Assembly (NCBI GenBank): GCA_050952065.1 | Contig: JBMNKF010000009.1 | Location: 1 to 64,000 of the forward strand | DNA from: JAXGZG01 sp050952065 | GTDB lineage: Bacteria; Bacillota; Sulfobacillia; Fermentithermobacillales; Fermentithermobacillaceae | DNA: 64,000 bases | Direction of reading: 5' to 3' | Shown: in pieces, positions 19,017-28,255 of the stretch | Layout: every line of letters starts with the position of its first letter | How positions within the stretch are numbered: position 1 is the first letter of the stretch | Program-made: the position numbers and the translations under genes | The notes under the pieces: model-generated | What the model was told of the DNA's origin: nothing | Seen by the model: the letters and a program-made list of their open reading frames with translations, nothing else | Database searches by the model: none

Positions 19017-20317
19017 CTAAAGCACCAATCCTGCCGGAAAGGCCGAGGTACGGCAGCGGTGCCACAGACGACCTATGTATCTCCTGGTGTAGTATCGCTC
19101 CAGCAAGTGGTAAAGGAAGAAGCCTTTTTGGGTAAGCCGGACTGCTGAAGACGCGCGGTCAACTAGGCCCAAACGTTCAGCCAGGCCGGTCAGGCGGGGG
19201 AGAAGCGGAATGGCAAGCGCCTCACCGGATCCAAGATCAAATTCTCCCTCATAGCACTGCCAGAATAGGCGGTACAACGATGCTTCTTGGTGGTTGAGGC
19301 ACGTGCTCAAGGCCACGGGTGATCTTCCGTGTTCGATTTCCCTGACGTACGCTTCCACATCGAAAGTATTGAGCCAGAAATACTGGCTCAAGAAAGATGC
19401 GGCCCCCGCTCCCAATCCCACGTAGTTGTGGCGGGTTATGGAAGTGTACTTGGGGGAACTGGGTCTTGTCCAAGTCCACACAGACGATCGTACATACCCG
19501 GAGTCCGTCCCGAGTGTGGTAAGGGCGTTAAGAAGGCGGTATTGCCCATGAAGGGACAACCTAGTCTTCATTTTAGTGTATGGGAAATCCATAAGAGGAT
19601 AGGCCGAGACCTGGTCAACCTGGCGGTCCAGAAGCATGGACATGTCACGGGTACTGGACTGCAAGCTCTGGCCCGGAATCCCGACAATGAGATCTGCATT
19701 GACGGCGGTATTGTCGGAGTTCATCAATGTGTCCAGAGCGGATGTGGCCATCTGTCCGAATCGTGATTTCGCCCGATTATGCCGAGGACTGCATCGTCCA
19801 AAGCCTCGACTCCTAGGCTCACCATGTTGACTCCTAGCTCGCCAAGGCGTTGAACCGCCGACGGACTAACGTCGTTGGGATGGACTTCTACCGCAATCTG
19901 GGCTCCTCCAACCAGCACCGGTTGTACTAAGCGCACTAGCGATTCTACAGTCTCGAACATAGTCAGAGGCGTGCCCCCGCCGAAGTAGATGCTTGATACT
20001 TTCACATTGGCGTCTTCCAGTCGGGGGAGAACGGAACCGGCTTCCTTTACGAGACACCGTCCGTAGCGCTCGGCAATCTTGGGTTCGTACAGGATCTTGG
20101 TGTATGGGCAGAAAGGGCAGAGGGAGCGGCAAAACGGAATGTGCACATACAGGCCCGCGGGATTGGGGATTGAGATATTGTCAAGGTCAATCGCCCCGGT
20201 GCGGAAGGAGAATCTTCCCCAGGAGCCTGTCAGTATGCGGTACAGGAGCCGATCGAATGACACGAGGCGCCTCCTAATGGATGTCACCTCAATTCTACCA
20301 GACGTACCAGACGGCAC
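19017..20317 (-). pseudogene. HemN/HemW-like radical SAM protein, one frame disruption
   Basis: The N-terminal frame (20317 to about 19750) has a HemN-type start, GLYVHIPFCRSLCPFCPY, with the CxxxCxxC cluster motif, then YFGGGTPL (GGxTP) and the block NMVSLGVEALDDAVLGIIGR. The second frame (19751-19017) continues directly with ADLIVGIPGQ and the HemN-like region RHNYVGLGAGAASFL. One base appears to be missing near 19750. Together they give a protein of about 430 residues, normal for coproporphyrinogen oxidase-like or HemW-like proteins. True HemN activity is not implied; many homologues are heme chaperones or methyltransferases. Confidence 0.8.
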
Positions 20318-20422
20318 AAGTGAGCAACTGCTGCCCCCATGGCTTCAACATTCCTTCCTGAATGCAGATGGCCTCACGAACCTTGTTTGGCTCTAGGCGA
20401 CGGCCACAGCAGAAATTATGTC

Positions 20423-20486
20423 GATTCGTGGAATGGATGCGCCACGTTGGGGGGATTGCGCTTTTGACGTGGCGACAGCACGAATC
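20423..20486. repeat. Nested inverted repeats in the 20.3-20.6 kb intergenic region
   Basis: The outer arms are GATTCGTG (20423-20430) and CACGAATC (20479-20486). The inner arms are CGCCACGT (20440-20447) and ACGTGGCG (20467-20474). Both pairs are perfect 8-mers. Together they can form one long interrupted hairpin in the 320-nt gap between the divergent radical SAM and M24 genes. A further CACGAA occurs near 20513. No protein is recognised in this gap. It could be an RNA structure or an operator. Confidence 0.6.
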
Positions 20487-20636
20487 AAGAATAATGTAGA
20501 TTTGTGGACTAGTCACGAAGATGCTTGAGCGAGAGGATCTTGCAGGAATCTGCGAATTAGCAGAGACTGTAGTCTTGAGGGAACAAACACCGTCCGTATT
20601 TGGATTAGATTACACGTAACGGAGGCGACGCGTGAC

Positions 20637-21959
20637 ATGAGTCTTGGCAATAATCATCCAGTGGGCCTGGGGGGCAGACCATCTGATTGGAGAGGCAAGG
20701 TGCTTCCGTATAGGGAGCGGGCTCGGATAACAAAGGAGTGGCTGAAGCTACGGCTCGAGACCATTCTGCCGGACCTTATGAAACGGAACTCTTTTGACAT
20801 GTGGATTGTGTGTGTACGCGAGTACAACGAGGGACCGCTCATAATGACGCTGTTGCCTTCACCTATGCTTACGGCGAGACGACGCACCATTTTGGTTTTC
20901 ACCCGACAACCGGACGACACGGTAGAGCGGATCATACTTGCTCGTCCCGGTCTCGGGGTATATGACCTGTACAAGGACGAATTGAATCGAAACCCCAAGG
21001 ATGCAATTAACGTTGCACCGGGAGAGACCCAGTGGGAGGCTCTTGCCCGGATAGTGCGTGAGAGAGACCCCAAGACCATAGGCATCAACATTTCTGAGAC
21101 CTTCCAGTTTGCAGATGACCTAACATATACCGAATACAATCAGCTCATGGCTGCTTTGGGACCCAAATACGCACAGAGGGTGCGGGGAGCCGAGAAGTTG
21201 AGCGTGGGTTGGTTGGAACGTCGCTTGCCGGTTGAGATACAAGCCTATCCGGGGATTCAGCACATAGCATACGGGATCATCAAGGAGGCTTTTTCTCCTC
21301 GGGTTGCCCATCCCGGTGTGACCACAGGACTAGATCTCGCTTGGTGGATGCGCCAGCGGGTACATGACCTTGGACTGACCACGTATTTCCAGCCAACGGT
21401 GAGTATCCAAAGACAAGGAGTCAAAGGCAACACGGAAGAAGATGCTGTGATTCAACAGGGCGACATTCTGCATTGTGATTTCGGCATCTATTACCTAGGG
21501 CTCCACACTGACATACAAGAATTGGCCTATGTGCTGAAGTTTGGCGAGAGTGACGCTCCCGCTGGGTTGAAGGCGGCTTTGGCGACAGGTAACAGGTTAC
21601 AGGACATCCTTGCTGAAGAGATGATACCAGGCAGGTCGGGGAACGAGATTCTACGAGCGTCGTTGAGCAAGGCGGCCGGTGAGGGCATTAGAGCCATGAT
21701 TTACACTCACCCCATCGGGACCCATATTCATGCTGCAGGCATGTATGTGGGAAGGACTGACGGCCAGCAAGGCGTTCCCGGTACCGGTGACTGGGTGCTG
21801 GTCAACGACACTTGTTACTCATTCGAGCTCAACATCAAACAATACGTCCCAGAGTGGGACCAGGACGTCACCATCCCGCTGGAAACCGATGTTGCCGTAA
21901 TAGATGGTCGTGTTTACTACTTGGGTGGACGGCAGACCAGTTTCCATCTGGTAGAGTGA
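20637..21959 (+). CDS. M24-family metallopeptidase (aminopeptidase P-like)
   Basis: 440 residues. The C-terminal pita-bread domain shows the five-ligand set of M24 enzymes in order: HCDFGIYY and HTDIQE (two Asp), THPIGTHIH (His), YSFELN (Glu) and IPLETDVAV (Glu). The N-terminal domain (about 1-190) is the creatinase/prolidase-like half. It is expected to cleave X-Pro or related peptides in the cytoplasm; there is no signal peptide. The ribosome binding site GGAGGCGA precedes ATG 20637. It is followed by an MFS permease, so peptide or substrate uptake could be coupled. Confidence 0.85.
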   Translation: MSLGNNHPVGLGGRPSDWRGKVLPYRERARITKEWLKLRLETILPDLMKRNSFDMWIVCVREYNEGPLIMTLLPSPMLTARRRTILVFTRQPDDTVERIILARPGLGVYDLYKDELNRNPKDAINVAPGETQWEALARIVRERDPKTIGINISETFQFADDLTYTEYNQLMAALGPKYAQRVRGAEKLSVGWLERRLPVEIQAYPGIQHIAYGIIKEAFSPRVAHPGVTTGLDLAWWMRQRVHDLGLTTYFQPTVSIQRQGVKGNTEEDAVIQQGDILHCDFGIYYLGLHTDIQELAYVLKFGESDAPAGLKAALATGNRLQDILAEEMIPGRSGNEILRASLSKAAGEGIRAMIYTHPIGTHIHAAGMYVGRTDGQQGVPGTGDWVLVNDTCYSFELNIKQYVPEWDQDVTIPLETDVAVIDGRVYYLGGRQTSFHLVE

Positions 21960-22155
21960 CCCCGTCCTTCAAAACTGTAGCTGAGGACTTGGGACGTCAT
22001 TGGCCTGACCGATAATCCTGGGTCATTGGAGATCAAACGCCGCTTGACCAGATTCCCGAAAAACCGCGAAAATGGTTCATAGGTCGTACTAGTTCGACGC
22101 AGTCAGCAGGCAGGGCCCATTGTATCAGGGCCCTGCCAAGATAGTGGGGAATGGC

Positions 22156-23415
22156 ATGAGTGGAAAAGCCGGGCAATCCTTAGCGAGGTCCGTCGAGATG
22201 GAGCGATCTAAGGATCGGTCTACTGCCAGAACGGGGATTCCCGCGCTGTACTTTACATGCTTCGTGGGTCTCGGAGTCTATTTTACCTATGGAAACGTTT
22301 TTCTTAGGAGCAAAGGCGTTTCTGTCAACGAAATTGGTTTGCTGACGTCGATCTATTTTGCCTCAGCGCTTATCGGGCAGCCCATTTTTGGATACCTCTA
22401 CGATGAACTGCCCGGGAAGAGCCACCTTATTCTAACAGGTTGCGCGCTTGCGGGAGGGACGTTTGCCGCATTCATTCCCCTGCAAGATTCCTCTCTGATC
22501 CGAGCGTTGCTCATGTTCTCGTTCTCGTTCTTTTCTTCGGCACTTCTTCCTCTTCTTGACGCCGAGGCGCTACGATTTTCTGGCGCGATGGGTAAGTCCT
22601 TCCAAGCATTACGCACGTGGGGTTCAGTCGGGTTTCTATTTGCCACTGTCGCCGGAGGAGTCTTCATGACAGTGCTGCCGCTTTCGTGGTCGTACTACGG
22701 ACTTGCGGCGTGCTTGGGGATCTTCACTTTGCTCATGGTGTTGTTTAATGCCACGGGTCTTCTGCCCCGGTATGACACGCCCGTGGCTGATACCCAGCGC
22801 CGGAGAATCAGGCTGGCTGACGTCTATGAAGCCTTCATGAGCCGGCCTTTCCTCGTACTCCTTGGCCTTACTTTTTGCTATCGTTTGGTCCTGACCGGAC
22901 CCATGAATTTTCTGTCTATGTATCTGACCGGCATCGGATTGGGAACGCAGCATGTGGGAGTGGCCTATGCTTTGACCGGCGTGTCAGAAGTGGCAGTGCT
23001 CTACGTGGGCGATTGGCTGAAGCGCAGAGCATCGCCAGACTCTCTGATGGTGACGGCCATTTTTCTTGCCGGCCTGAGATGGATAGTCACCGCGTTCACG
23101 CACAATGTGGTCTTACTGCTTGCTATTCAGTGCCTCCACGGGGTCAACTTCATCTTGTTCTACGTCACAGCGGTGCAGAGAGTCGACGAATCGGTTAAGC
23201 CGCATCTACTGGGACTTGGGCAGACGGTATTTGGCTCTGTCTTCTACGGTCTTGGACCGGTCGTGGGTGCGGCCATCGCAGGGCCAGCCGTCTCCACCAT
23301 GGGATACGCGTCGTATTTCGTTTGGTGTTCGATCGGCTCTTTCGCCCTTACGGGTTTGTACATTCTGTACCTCGTCGTGGCGCGTAGACTGCAAGGCAGG
23401 TTCGACACGCTGTAA
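22156..23415 (+). CDS. MFS transporter, MFS_1-like
   Basis: About 419 residues with roughly 12 hydrophobic segments. The start PALYFTCFVGLGVYFTYGNV with GLLTSIYFASALIGQPIFGYLYD resembles the nucleoside-symporter/LacY-like PPP-type MFS branch. The frame is open from 22120; ATG 22156 with GTGGGGAA upstream is preferred. The substrate is unknown. It follows the M24 peptidase on the same strand after about 160 nt. Confidence 0.8.
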   Translation: MSGKAGQSLARSVEMERSKDRSTARTGIPALYFTCFVGLGVYFTYGNVFLRSKGVSVNEIGLLTSIYFASALIGQPIFGYLYDELPGKSHLILTGCALAGGTFAAFIPLQDSSLIRALLMFSFSFFSSALLPLLDAEALRFSGAMGKSFQALRTWGSVGFLFATVAGGVFMTVLPLSWSYYGLAACLGIFTLLMVLFNATGLLPRYDTPVADTQRRRIRLADVYEAFMSRPFLVLLGLTFCYRLVLTGPMNFLSMYLTGIGLGTQHVGVAYALTGVSEVAVLYVGDWLKRRASPDSLMVTAIFLAGLRWIVTAFTHNVVLLLAIQCLHGVNFILFYVTAVQRVDESVKPHLLGLGQTVFGSVFYGLGPVVGAAIAGPAVSTMGYASYFVWCSIGSFALTGLYILYLVVARRLQGRFDTL

Positions 23416-23729
23416 GAGCGCCGTCGGATTCCTTCGCATGAGGATATGGGCTTCACGCAGAGGTCAAAGAAGGCCCCAGCCCAATACTGATTCCGCTGGG
23501 GTCGGATTCTTGGAGGAGTCTGCAAAACACCCTTGTGGGGACCGCCGGAAACACAGCAATAAGGGTGAATTCTTGCATGCAGAAAGCAGCTTGCAGGTAT
23601 GTCAACCAACCTTGCACCCTGCAAGAGATGACCTGGCTAGTTCCACAACTGTTATTCTGTCTGCCCATTTCTCTAGGTAAAGATACGGCTGTCTGCACGT
23701 CCTATGAAAGGAGAGCAGTAACCTTCCGA

Positions 23730-23940
23730 TCAATTCTTTCCCCAGATCGAGAGCAAGTCAGTATCGTATTCGAAAAAGTTTCCGACTTTCTTGACGCCGT
23801 TCCGCTTGTAGACCCCGGCGAAGAGCCATTCATCGGGGTTGTCGTAGCGGATGAGCGCCACAATGTAGTTCCTCTCGAAGTTTTTCTTACTCTAGCAGGT
23901 GCGATACCAGTCATTGGCTTTGCGGCAGGCCGGACAAGTC
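23730..23940 (-). pseudogene. Gene remnant with in-frame stop, unidentified
   Basis: Within the 567-nt gap after the MFS gene, one minus-strand frame reads like protein. It gives TCPACRKANDWYRTC, a TAG at 23892-23894, then in the same frame NFERNYIVALIRYDNPDEWLF in part and GVYKRNGVKKVGNFFEYDT, ending TGA 23730-23732. The paired cysteines suggest a zinc ribbon; the second part has the composition of a real folded domain. I cannot name the family. There is no usable start, so it is probably a decayed gene. The rest of 23416-23982 shows nothing recognisable. Confidence 0.35.
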
Positions 23941-23982
23941 CCCTAGAATTGATACAAAACGGCACCGATAGGAGGTCACCAC

Positions 23983-24606
23983 ATGAAGCGCATACGAATC
24001 CTGGCGGTACTCATAGCCATAGCTGCCGTCCTTCTGAGCGGTGGACAAGCGTTCGCAATGACTCCCGAACAGCAGGCTCTCTACGATGCCTGGTATCAGG
24101 CACGCTTTGGACGCCTACCGGCGAGTTCCACGCCGTCGCCCAGCCAGCCTGGACCTTCGACTCCGGCCAAACCATCCACACCTGCGCCGTCGAACCCGTC
24201 CAAGGGGACGATAAGTCCGGTCGAAGCGAACGACTTTGAGAAGGAGATCTTGCGGCTCCTGAACCAAGAGCGCGTTAAGACCGGCCTCAAGCCGCTCACG
24301 ATGAACCCGTACGTCGCAGCAGTGGCGCGCGTCAAGGCCGAAGACATGATAGAGAACAACTACTACGCCCATGGGTCGAGCTACGGCTATTCAGGCAATA
24401 TGCTGGCCTACTTTGGCGTGTCGGTGAACCTTTCGCGTGAGAACATCTGCCAAGCATATAGCGCCCTAGGTGCCCACAACGCTTTCATGGGCAGTAAATC
24501 CCACAGAGACAGTATGCTGAAGGCGTACTGGGAAGAGGTTGGGATCGGCGTTGTGCGCAAGCCCGGCTCACAGGTGTATTACGTGGTTGAGATATTCGTC
24601 CGTTAA
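23983..24606 (+). CDS. Secreted CAP-domain protein (SCP/YkwD type)
   Basis: 207 residues. A signal peptide is clear (basic MKRIRI, then a hydrophobic stretch ending GGQAFA at about 25). A Pro/Ser/Thr-rich linker covers about 45-75. The C-terminal CAP domain is seen in ILRLLNQERVKTGLKPL, MIENNYYAH and the final WEEVGIGVV. This class is common in spore formers (YkwD-like), often surface or spore-coat associated. The Shine-Dalgarno AGGAGGT is 9 nt upstream of ATG. A terminator-like hairpin follows at 24689. Confidence 0.85.
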   Translation: MKRIRILAVLIAIAAVLLSGGQAFAMTPEQQALYDAWYQARFGRLPASSTPSPSQPGPSTPAKPSTPAPSNPSKGTISPVEANDFEKEILRLLNQERVKTGLKPLTMNPYVAAVARVKAEDMIENNYYAHGSSYGYSGNMLAYFGVSVNLSRENICQAYSALGAHNAFMGSKSHRDSMLKAYWEEVGIGVVRKPGSQVYYVVEIFVR

Positions 24607-24688
24607 GGCCACCACGCTGCGTAATCCGCAGAACCTATCCGCCACCGGCAAGAGTCTCATCGCCACCTAGTTGGGCAACAAACCTCAA

Positions 24689-24709
24689 GGGGGGACCTAG
24701 GGTCCTCCC
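24689..24709 (+). terminator. Hairpin after the CAP gene
   Basis: GGGGGGACC (24689-24697) pairs with GGTCCTCCC (24701-24709) over a TAG loop, with one G-U pair. It is followed by a pyrimidine-rich tail rather than a clean T run, so it is a plausible but weak intrinsic terminator. Confidence 0.5.
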
Positions 24710-24806
24710 TACTCTTTCCCCGAGTACCCACAAAGCACCCCCGGACATAGAGATAGATGAGATATTATTGCGGTTTTTTGATTGTTAGGGCCAAGGGGAG
24801 ATCGGC

Positions 24807-26573
24807 ATGTATCTTATGATGAACAACCATGAGGTGCGTTCTCAAAGGATAACCTGTCCGCCGGCAGAAGTCCTGGAAAGCACCTGCCAGCTCTTCAGCC
24901 TGCCTTTCAGACACGAAAAACGCTCGGGGATCTTCGCAGTGCACCCACCCCTGCTCGGGAAGAGCATACTCATTCAATCGGTAAGACCGGCTCGCCTGGC
25001 CGACTCGCGCCTTTATGCCCAGTTCATTTCCGAGTTACGGCTCCTGGAACGGGTGCTTTGGGTGTCAGGCGCTGAGGTGGTCCTGCGCGAGTCGCTCTAT
25101 CCGGAAGACCCGGCGAGGCAAGGGCGAGGTCCGGAACACTCTTCCCACTGGGACTTGGTGCTTTTCGTCTTCGCCGGTCAAAGCGTTACCGGTTGCGTTC
25201 ATCCTCTCGCGATATATCCCTGGTGGCAGTGGACCCGGGCGAGCTATCGCCTCGCAGGTCACTTCGCAGCCGATCTAGGCCCGTCTTGTCCGGCTTTCAC
25301 ACGGACATCAAGCTTCAGGATGACGAGAGATGTGAAGGGTTGGTTCTCGGAGATCCTCCAGGAGACTCGCGCTCCCACTGTCCTTCTTTCCATCCCGCTC
25401 ATAGACGGATACGTTGACCAGTTCCTCGATATCGTCTCCCTCGTCATATGCCGGGGAGTACTCAGATACTTTAGGAAGCAGCCGTTACCCAACGGAGCAT
25501 GGGAAATCGTGAGAAAGGCGGGTTCGCAGCCTCACGAAAGGGTCGGGCCCCCGGTTTCGGCCGTGGTGGAAGAGCCCTCTGAGCCTGCAGCCCTCATGGA
25601 AAGGCCGTATCCAGAAATTCCGGCGCCCGCCTCCTCACCGTATGCGGTGCCGCCTCCTGTCACAGTAACGGGGCCGCTGTCCGCAAGTTTCGCTCCAGTA
25701 AGTCCTGTCCCGGCAAGTCCGGCTGCGGCGGGTTCCGTCTCAACAAGCACTACTTCAGCGAGTGAGTCTGTGCCTACCGTACCAGATGGTGCGAGAGATA
25801 TAAGCAACGAGCCGCCCCTCGGGCCCGGGACGCCAGAACAGATGGCAAGGGACGGGGCAAGCTCTTTGGAACTGGCCCGCGCAGATCTGGTGAGACGCCG
25901 TCGGTCGATCAGCCTAGCAGCACAGGCGCTAGACCCGCCGGGGCCGCCCAGCGTCGAAAGGCCCGAAACCCAAAAACTGCCTGCAACCGTTGAACAACCG
26001 TCAACACCAGAGCAACAGGCAGCCCCGGAGCCGCCTGCAACCGCTGAACGTCTGCCAGGCGCAGAACGGGCGGCGCTCTCGGAACAGCCGGCAACCCAGG
26101 AAAGACCCGCGGCCGCGGAGAGGCCTGCGGCGGAACGGCTGGCTGCGGAACGACCGGTGGCAGAACGATCGCCGGTCCGGCAGCTCCTCCGGCCGGCGGT
26201 ACAGTATCGAGGCCAGCAACCGGGAAATCTGCCCGCCCGGCACTTCACCGCTCCAGGGATTCAGCCGGAAGCACGCACCCGACAGAGCCCGGCACAAACA
26301 GCCGCGCGTGCTCCCGCGCCTGACGGTTTGGCCACGACGGGTTCGACTCGTCCTCTCATGATCAACCTTCCTAGGAGCCAGAGGGAAGACGAGCGCCTCA
26401 TGCAATTGCGCGAGACACTCCTCAAGTCGCCCGAAACGGCCGTCAAACAGGCAGCAGATGTACTCTCAAAGAGGGGCATTGAGCCTACGCCTGAAAGGAT
26501 CGAGGAATACATCCAGTACCTAAACCGCATGCTGTTCGGGCAGGATACGCCGAAAGACAACCAGCCTGACTAG
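24807..26573 (+). CDS. Uncharacterised protein; N-terminal half like a degenerate amidase
   Basis: 588 residues. The N-terminal 230 have strand and helix order reminiscent of Amidase_3 cell-wall amidases: SILIQSV in place of the DPGHGG strand, ERVLWVSGAEVVLRES (like the AGAEVVLTR helix-strand), VLFVFAGQS where SIHAN is expected, and RAPTVLLSIPLIDG where the catalytic Glu strand lies. None of the zinc or catalytic residues are present. Then comes about 260 residues of low-complexity Pro/Ala/Ser/Glu sequence with ERPAAER-like repeats, and a helical C-terminus (about 540-580) with RETLLKSPETAVKQAADVLS. It has no obvious signal peptide. If the comparison holds, this is a non-enzymatic scaffold. 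Function unknown. Confidence 0.55.
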   Translation: MYLMMNNHEVRSQRITCPPAEVLESTCQLFSLPFRHEKRSGIFAVHPPLLGKSILIQSVRPARLADSRLYAQFISELRLLERVLWVSGAEVVLRESLYPEDPARQGRGPEHSSHWDLVLFVFAGQSVTGCVHPLAIYPWWQWTRASYRLAGHFAADLGPSCPAFTRTSSFRMTRDVKGWFSEILQETRAPTVLLSIPLIDGYVDQFLDIVSLVICRGVLRYFRKQPLPNGAWEIVRKAGSQPHERVGPPVSAVVEEPSEPAALMERPYPEIPAPASSPYAVPPPVTVTGPLSASFAPVSPVPASPAAAGSVSTSTTSASESVPTVPDGARDISNEPPLGPGTPEQMARDGASSLELARADLVRRRRSISLAAQALDPPGPPSVERPETQKLPATVEQPSTPEQQAAPEPPATAERLPGAERAALSEQPATQERPAAAERPAAERLAAERPVAERSPVRQLLRPAVQYRGQQPGNLPARHFTAPGIQPEARTRQSPAQTAARAPAPDGLATTGSTRPLMINLPRSQREDERLMQLRETLLKSPETAVKQAADVLSKRGIEPTPERIEEYIQYLNRMLFGQDTPKDNQPD

Positions 26574-26658
26574 TCTCAAGAAACCTGGTAAGGAAATGAA
26601 CTCCTCCAGACTGACTGGCGCAAGGTTCCGTCGGGCTCTGGACCACAGAGAAAGCCAA

Positions 26659-26682
26659 GCCAGGAGAGGCATATCTCCTGGC
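26659..26682 (+). terminator. Hairpin between convergent genes
   Basis: GCCAGGAGA (26659-26667) and TCTCCTGGC (26674-26682) form a perfect 9-bp stem with a 6-nt loop between two converging genes. T tracts are weak on both sides; it could serve both directions. Confidence 0.55.
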
Positions 26683-26713
26683 CTGACGTTTGATCTCCGT
26701 TCTCCGCTGGCCG

Positions 26714-27547
26714 CTAGTTGCTTGTCTGCACTGGCGGCAGGAAGAAGTCCTGCAGCTGGGGCGGGTTGAACGGCGGGAAGGGCCTCGAGAAGAACTCGAT
26801 GCACGGGTTCTCTGCAAGAGGCGGCGGGAGTAGATCCCAATCGCACTCGCCGAAGGCCGTGATCACAAGCTGGGCGTCGGCCCACGTCTTCACGATGACG
26901 TGCGCCCCGACGGTCACGCCCACCCTCAAGACGTCGAGGAATACGTCGACGGTGCAGTCGAGGATCTCCCAGTGGGACTGGGTCTTGACGCTCACCTGGC
27001 CTACGAGTTCCTGATCCGGGAAGAACAAGACCAGCGACTTTGCGAACTGCACAGGGCAGACTTCGATGTAGCCGGTCACAGGGGTTCTGCCCGGAGTGTT
27101 ATTCTGGAGCTGCACGAGCACCGTGTTCCTCACCTGGCACGTGTCAACCGTAGGCGTCTCGTCGAGACCGGGAGTCACTATGACATCAATCTGGGCCGCA
27201 GGGGGAACGCCTCCTAGAGGGGTGATGGTCAGGTCGGGGGGCGGGCTCGCGGTCACGAAGATCTGCCCGAGACGGTTCTCCTTGAAGACGGCGCCCAGAC
27301 ATACGATGTCATCGGTTGGCTCCCAGTCCACATTGGGGATGGGGTTCTGGTCGATGTCGATCAGGGGGAGCGTGGGTGGCTCGTCGGCGAACTCCGCGAG
27401 CCGGAAGAATGTGTCGCAGTCTATCTGCTTTCTGGCATCGAGGATCTTGGGAACCTCCACACACACGCACTCGCACCTGAACTCGTTTGGCCTGATGGGC
27501 AGGTCGGTGCCGGGAACTGTCGGCAGACCCAGTGGCTGAACCTTCAT
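26714..27547 (-). CDS. Cys-containing hypothetical protein, possibly spore-surface
   Basis: 277 residues, not recognised with confidence. The N-terminus is Pro-rich (LGLPTVPGTDLPIRP), followed by CECVCVEVPKILDARKQIDC. The body is beta-rich, with repeated VTxGxxV-like strands and further single cysteines (TCQVRN, VCPVQF, LDCTVD, GECDWD). The style recalls Bacillota spore coat/exosporium or DUF3794-like proteins, but this is impression only. A Shine-Dalgarno (AAAGGAGGAAAAGAG) precedes ATG 27547. Confidence 0.55.
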   Translation of the reverse strand: MKVQPLGLPTVPGTDLPIRPNEFRCECVCVEVPKILDARKQIDCDTFFRLAEFADEPPTLPLIDIDQNPIPNVDWEPTDDIVCLGAVFKENRLGQIFVTASPPPDLTITPLGGVPPAAQIDVIVTPGLDETPTVDTCQVRNTVLVQLQNNTPGRTPVTGYIEVCPVQFAKSLVLFFPDQELVGQVSVKTQSHWEILDCTVDVFLDVLRVGVTVGAHVIVKTWADAQLVITAFGECDWDLLPPPLAENPCIEFFSRPFPPFNPPQLQDFFLPPVQTSN

Positions 27548-27741
27548 GTCTCTTTTCCTCCTTTTCTATTGAACTTCGATTCGTGGTCCCGAATCTGTTG
27601 CATATTATGTAAAGCCGTTCTATTAGGTTACATAAGTACACTACATAACCACTTGGCCGATAGCCGAAGAAGGCCCAATTGGACAAGTAACAACGCCAAA
27701 AACCACACATACACTGGCCATAAGGAAGTTGACATAAGGAG

Positions 27742-28077
27742 TTGACGACGATGATTGAGATAATAATCATGGGCTCTCGCAAGATAAGGCACCGCACAGG
27801 GTGTTGCGGTTCGCGCAGCCAGGAAGAGATAATAATCGGCTTCATACCTACTCTATACAGGACCTTCGGGCAGCGGAATCTGAGGTGCCGGTACGTGGAT
27901 ATAGACGACCCAAAGGGCCAGGAGTATCCCCATGCCGTTCAGGCCGTGAGGAACAAGACGATGGGTCTCCCGCTGGCTATCCGTGGTCAGGAGATAATCC
28001 TGCATGGCCAGGCGACCCTGTTCCAGCTGCCGGACTATATACGCGCGGAGCTGAAAAAGGGGACTCCGACAAGCTAA
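27742..28077 (+). CDS. Small thioredoxin-fold-like protein
   Basis: 111 residues. The N-terminus has CCGSRSQEE after a short strand (IEIIIMGSR); then RCRYVDIDDPKG and MGLPLAIRGQEIILHG follow. The last block has the cis-Pro-like PLA and G-E-I strand pattern of thioredoxin-fold proteins such as YuzD. The paired cysteines near the N-terminus could be redox-active. A proximal start at ATG 27751 (ATGATTGAGATA) is equally possible. Function is inferred only from pattern. Confidence 0.5.
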   Translation: MTTMIEIIIMGSRKIRHRTGCCGSRSQEEIIIGFIPTLYRTFGQRNLRCRYVDIDDPKGQEYPHAVQAVRNKTMGLPLAIRGQEIILHGQATLFQLPDYIRAELKKGTPTS

Positions 28078-28102
28078 GTTTGACAGAAGGTTCCGCAACT
28101 AC

Positions 28103-28206
28103 CTAACCTTGAACCTCTTCCGGTACTCAGACGGCGTCAGGCCGACTGCTTGCCTGAAAAGCCTCGTTCAGTGGCTGTTGTGGTCCATTTGGCAGGCAAA
28201 TGAGAA
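28103..28206 (-). pseudogene. AraC-family regulator C-terminal remnant
   Basis: The minus-strand frame reads SFACQMDHNSH, a TGA stop (28168-28170), then TRLFRQAVGLTPSEYRKRF and a TAG at 28103-28105. This is the second helix-turn-helix of AraC/XylS regulators, in which SHFxRxF...GxTPxEYR is diagnostic; the stop replaces the conserved Phe. No N-terminal part lies upstream, where the integrase fragment begins. It is a broken, truncated gene. Confidence 0.75.
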
Positions 28207-28255
28207 GAGCCCGCCAAAAGTGGACTTTTTTCGCTAATTTCGGATCCGTTGCGCT

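Noticed and set aside
23535..24239. A 234-codon plus-strand gene overlapping the CAP gene
   Set aside because: It runs through the CAP signal-peptide region in another frame, has low-complexity composition at the end, and overlaps the better supported CAP start.
25532..26248. Minus-strand frame of 238 codons rich in Ser/Gly/Ala
   Set aside because: It is the mirror of the Pro/Ala/Glu-rich linker of the plus-strand gene at 24807 and has no protein-like features of its own.
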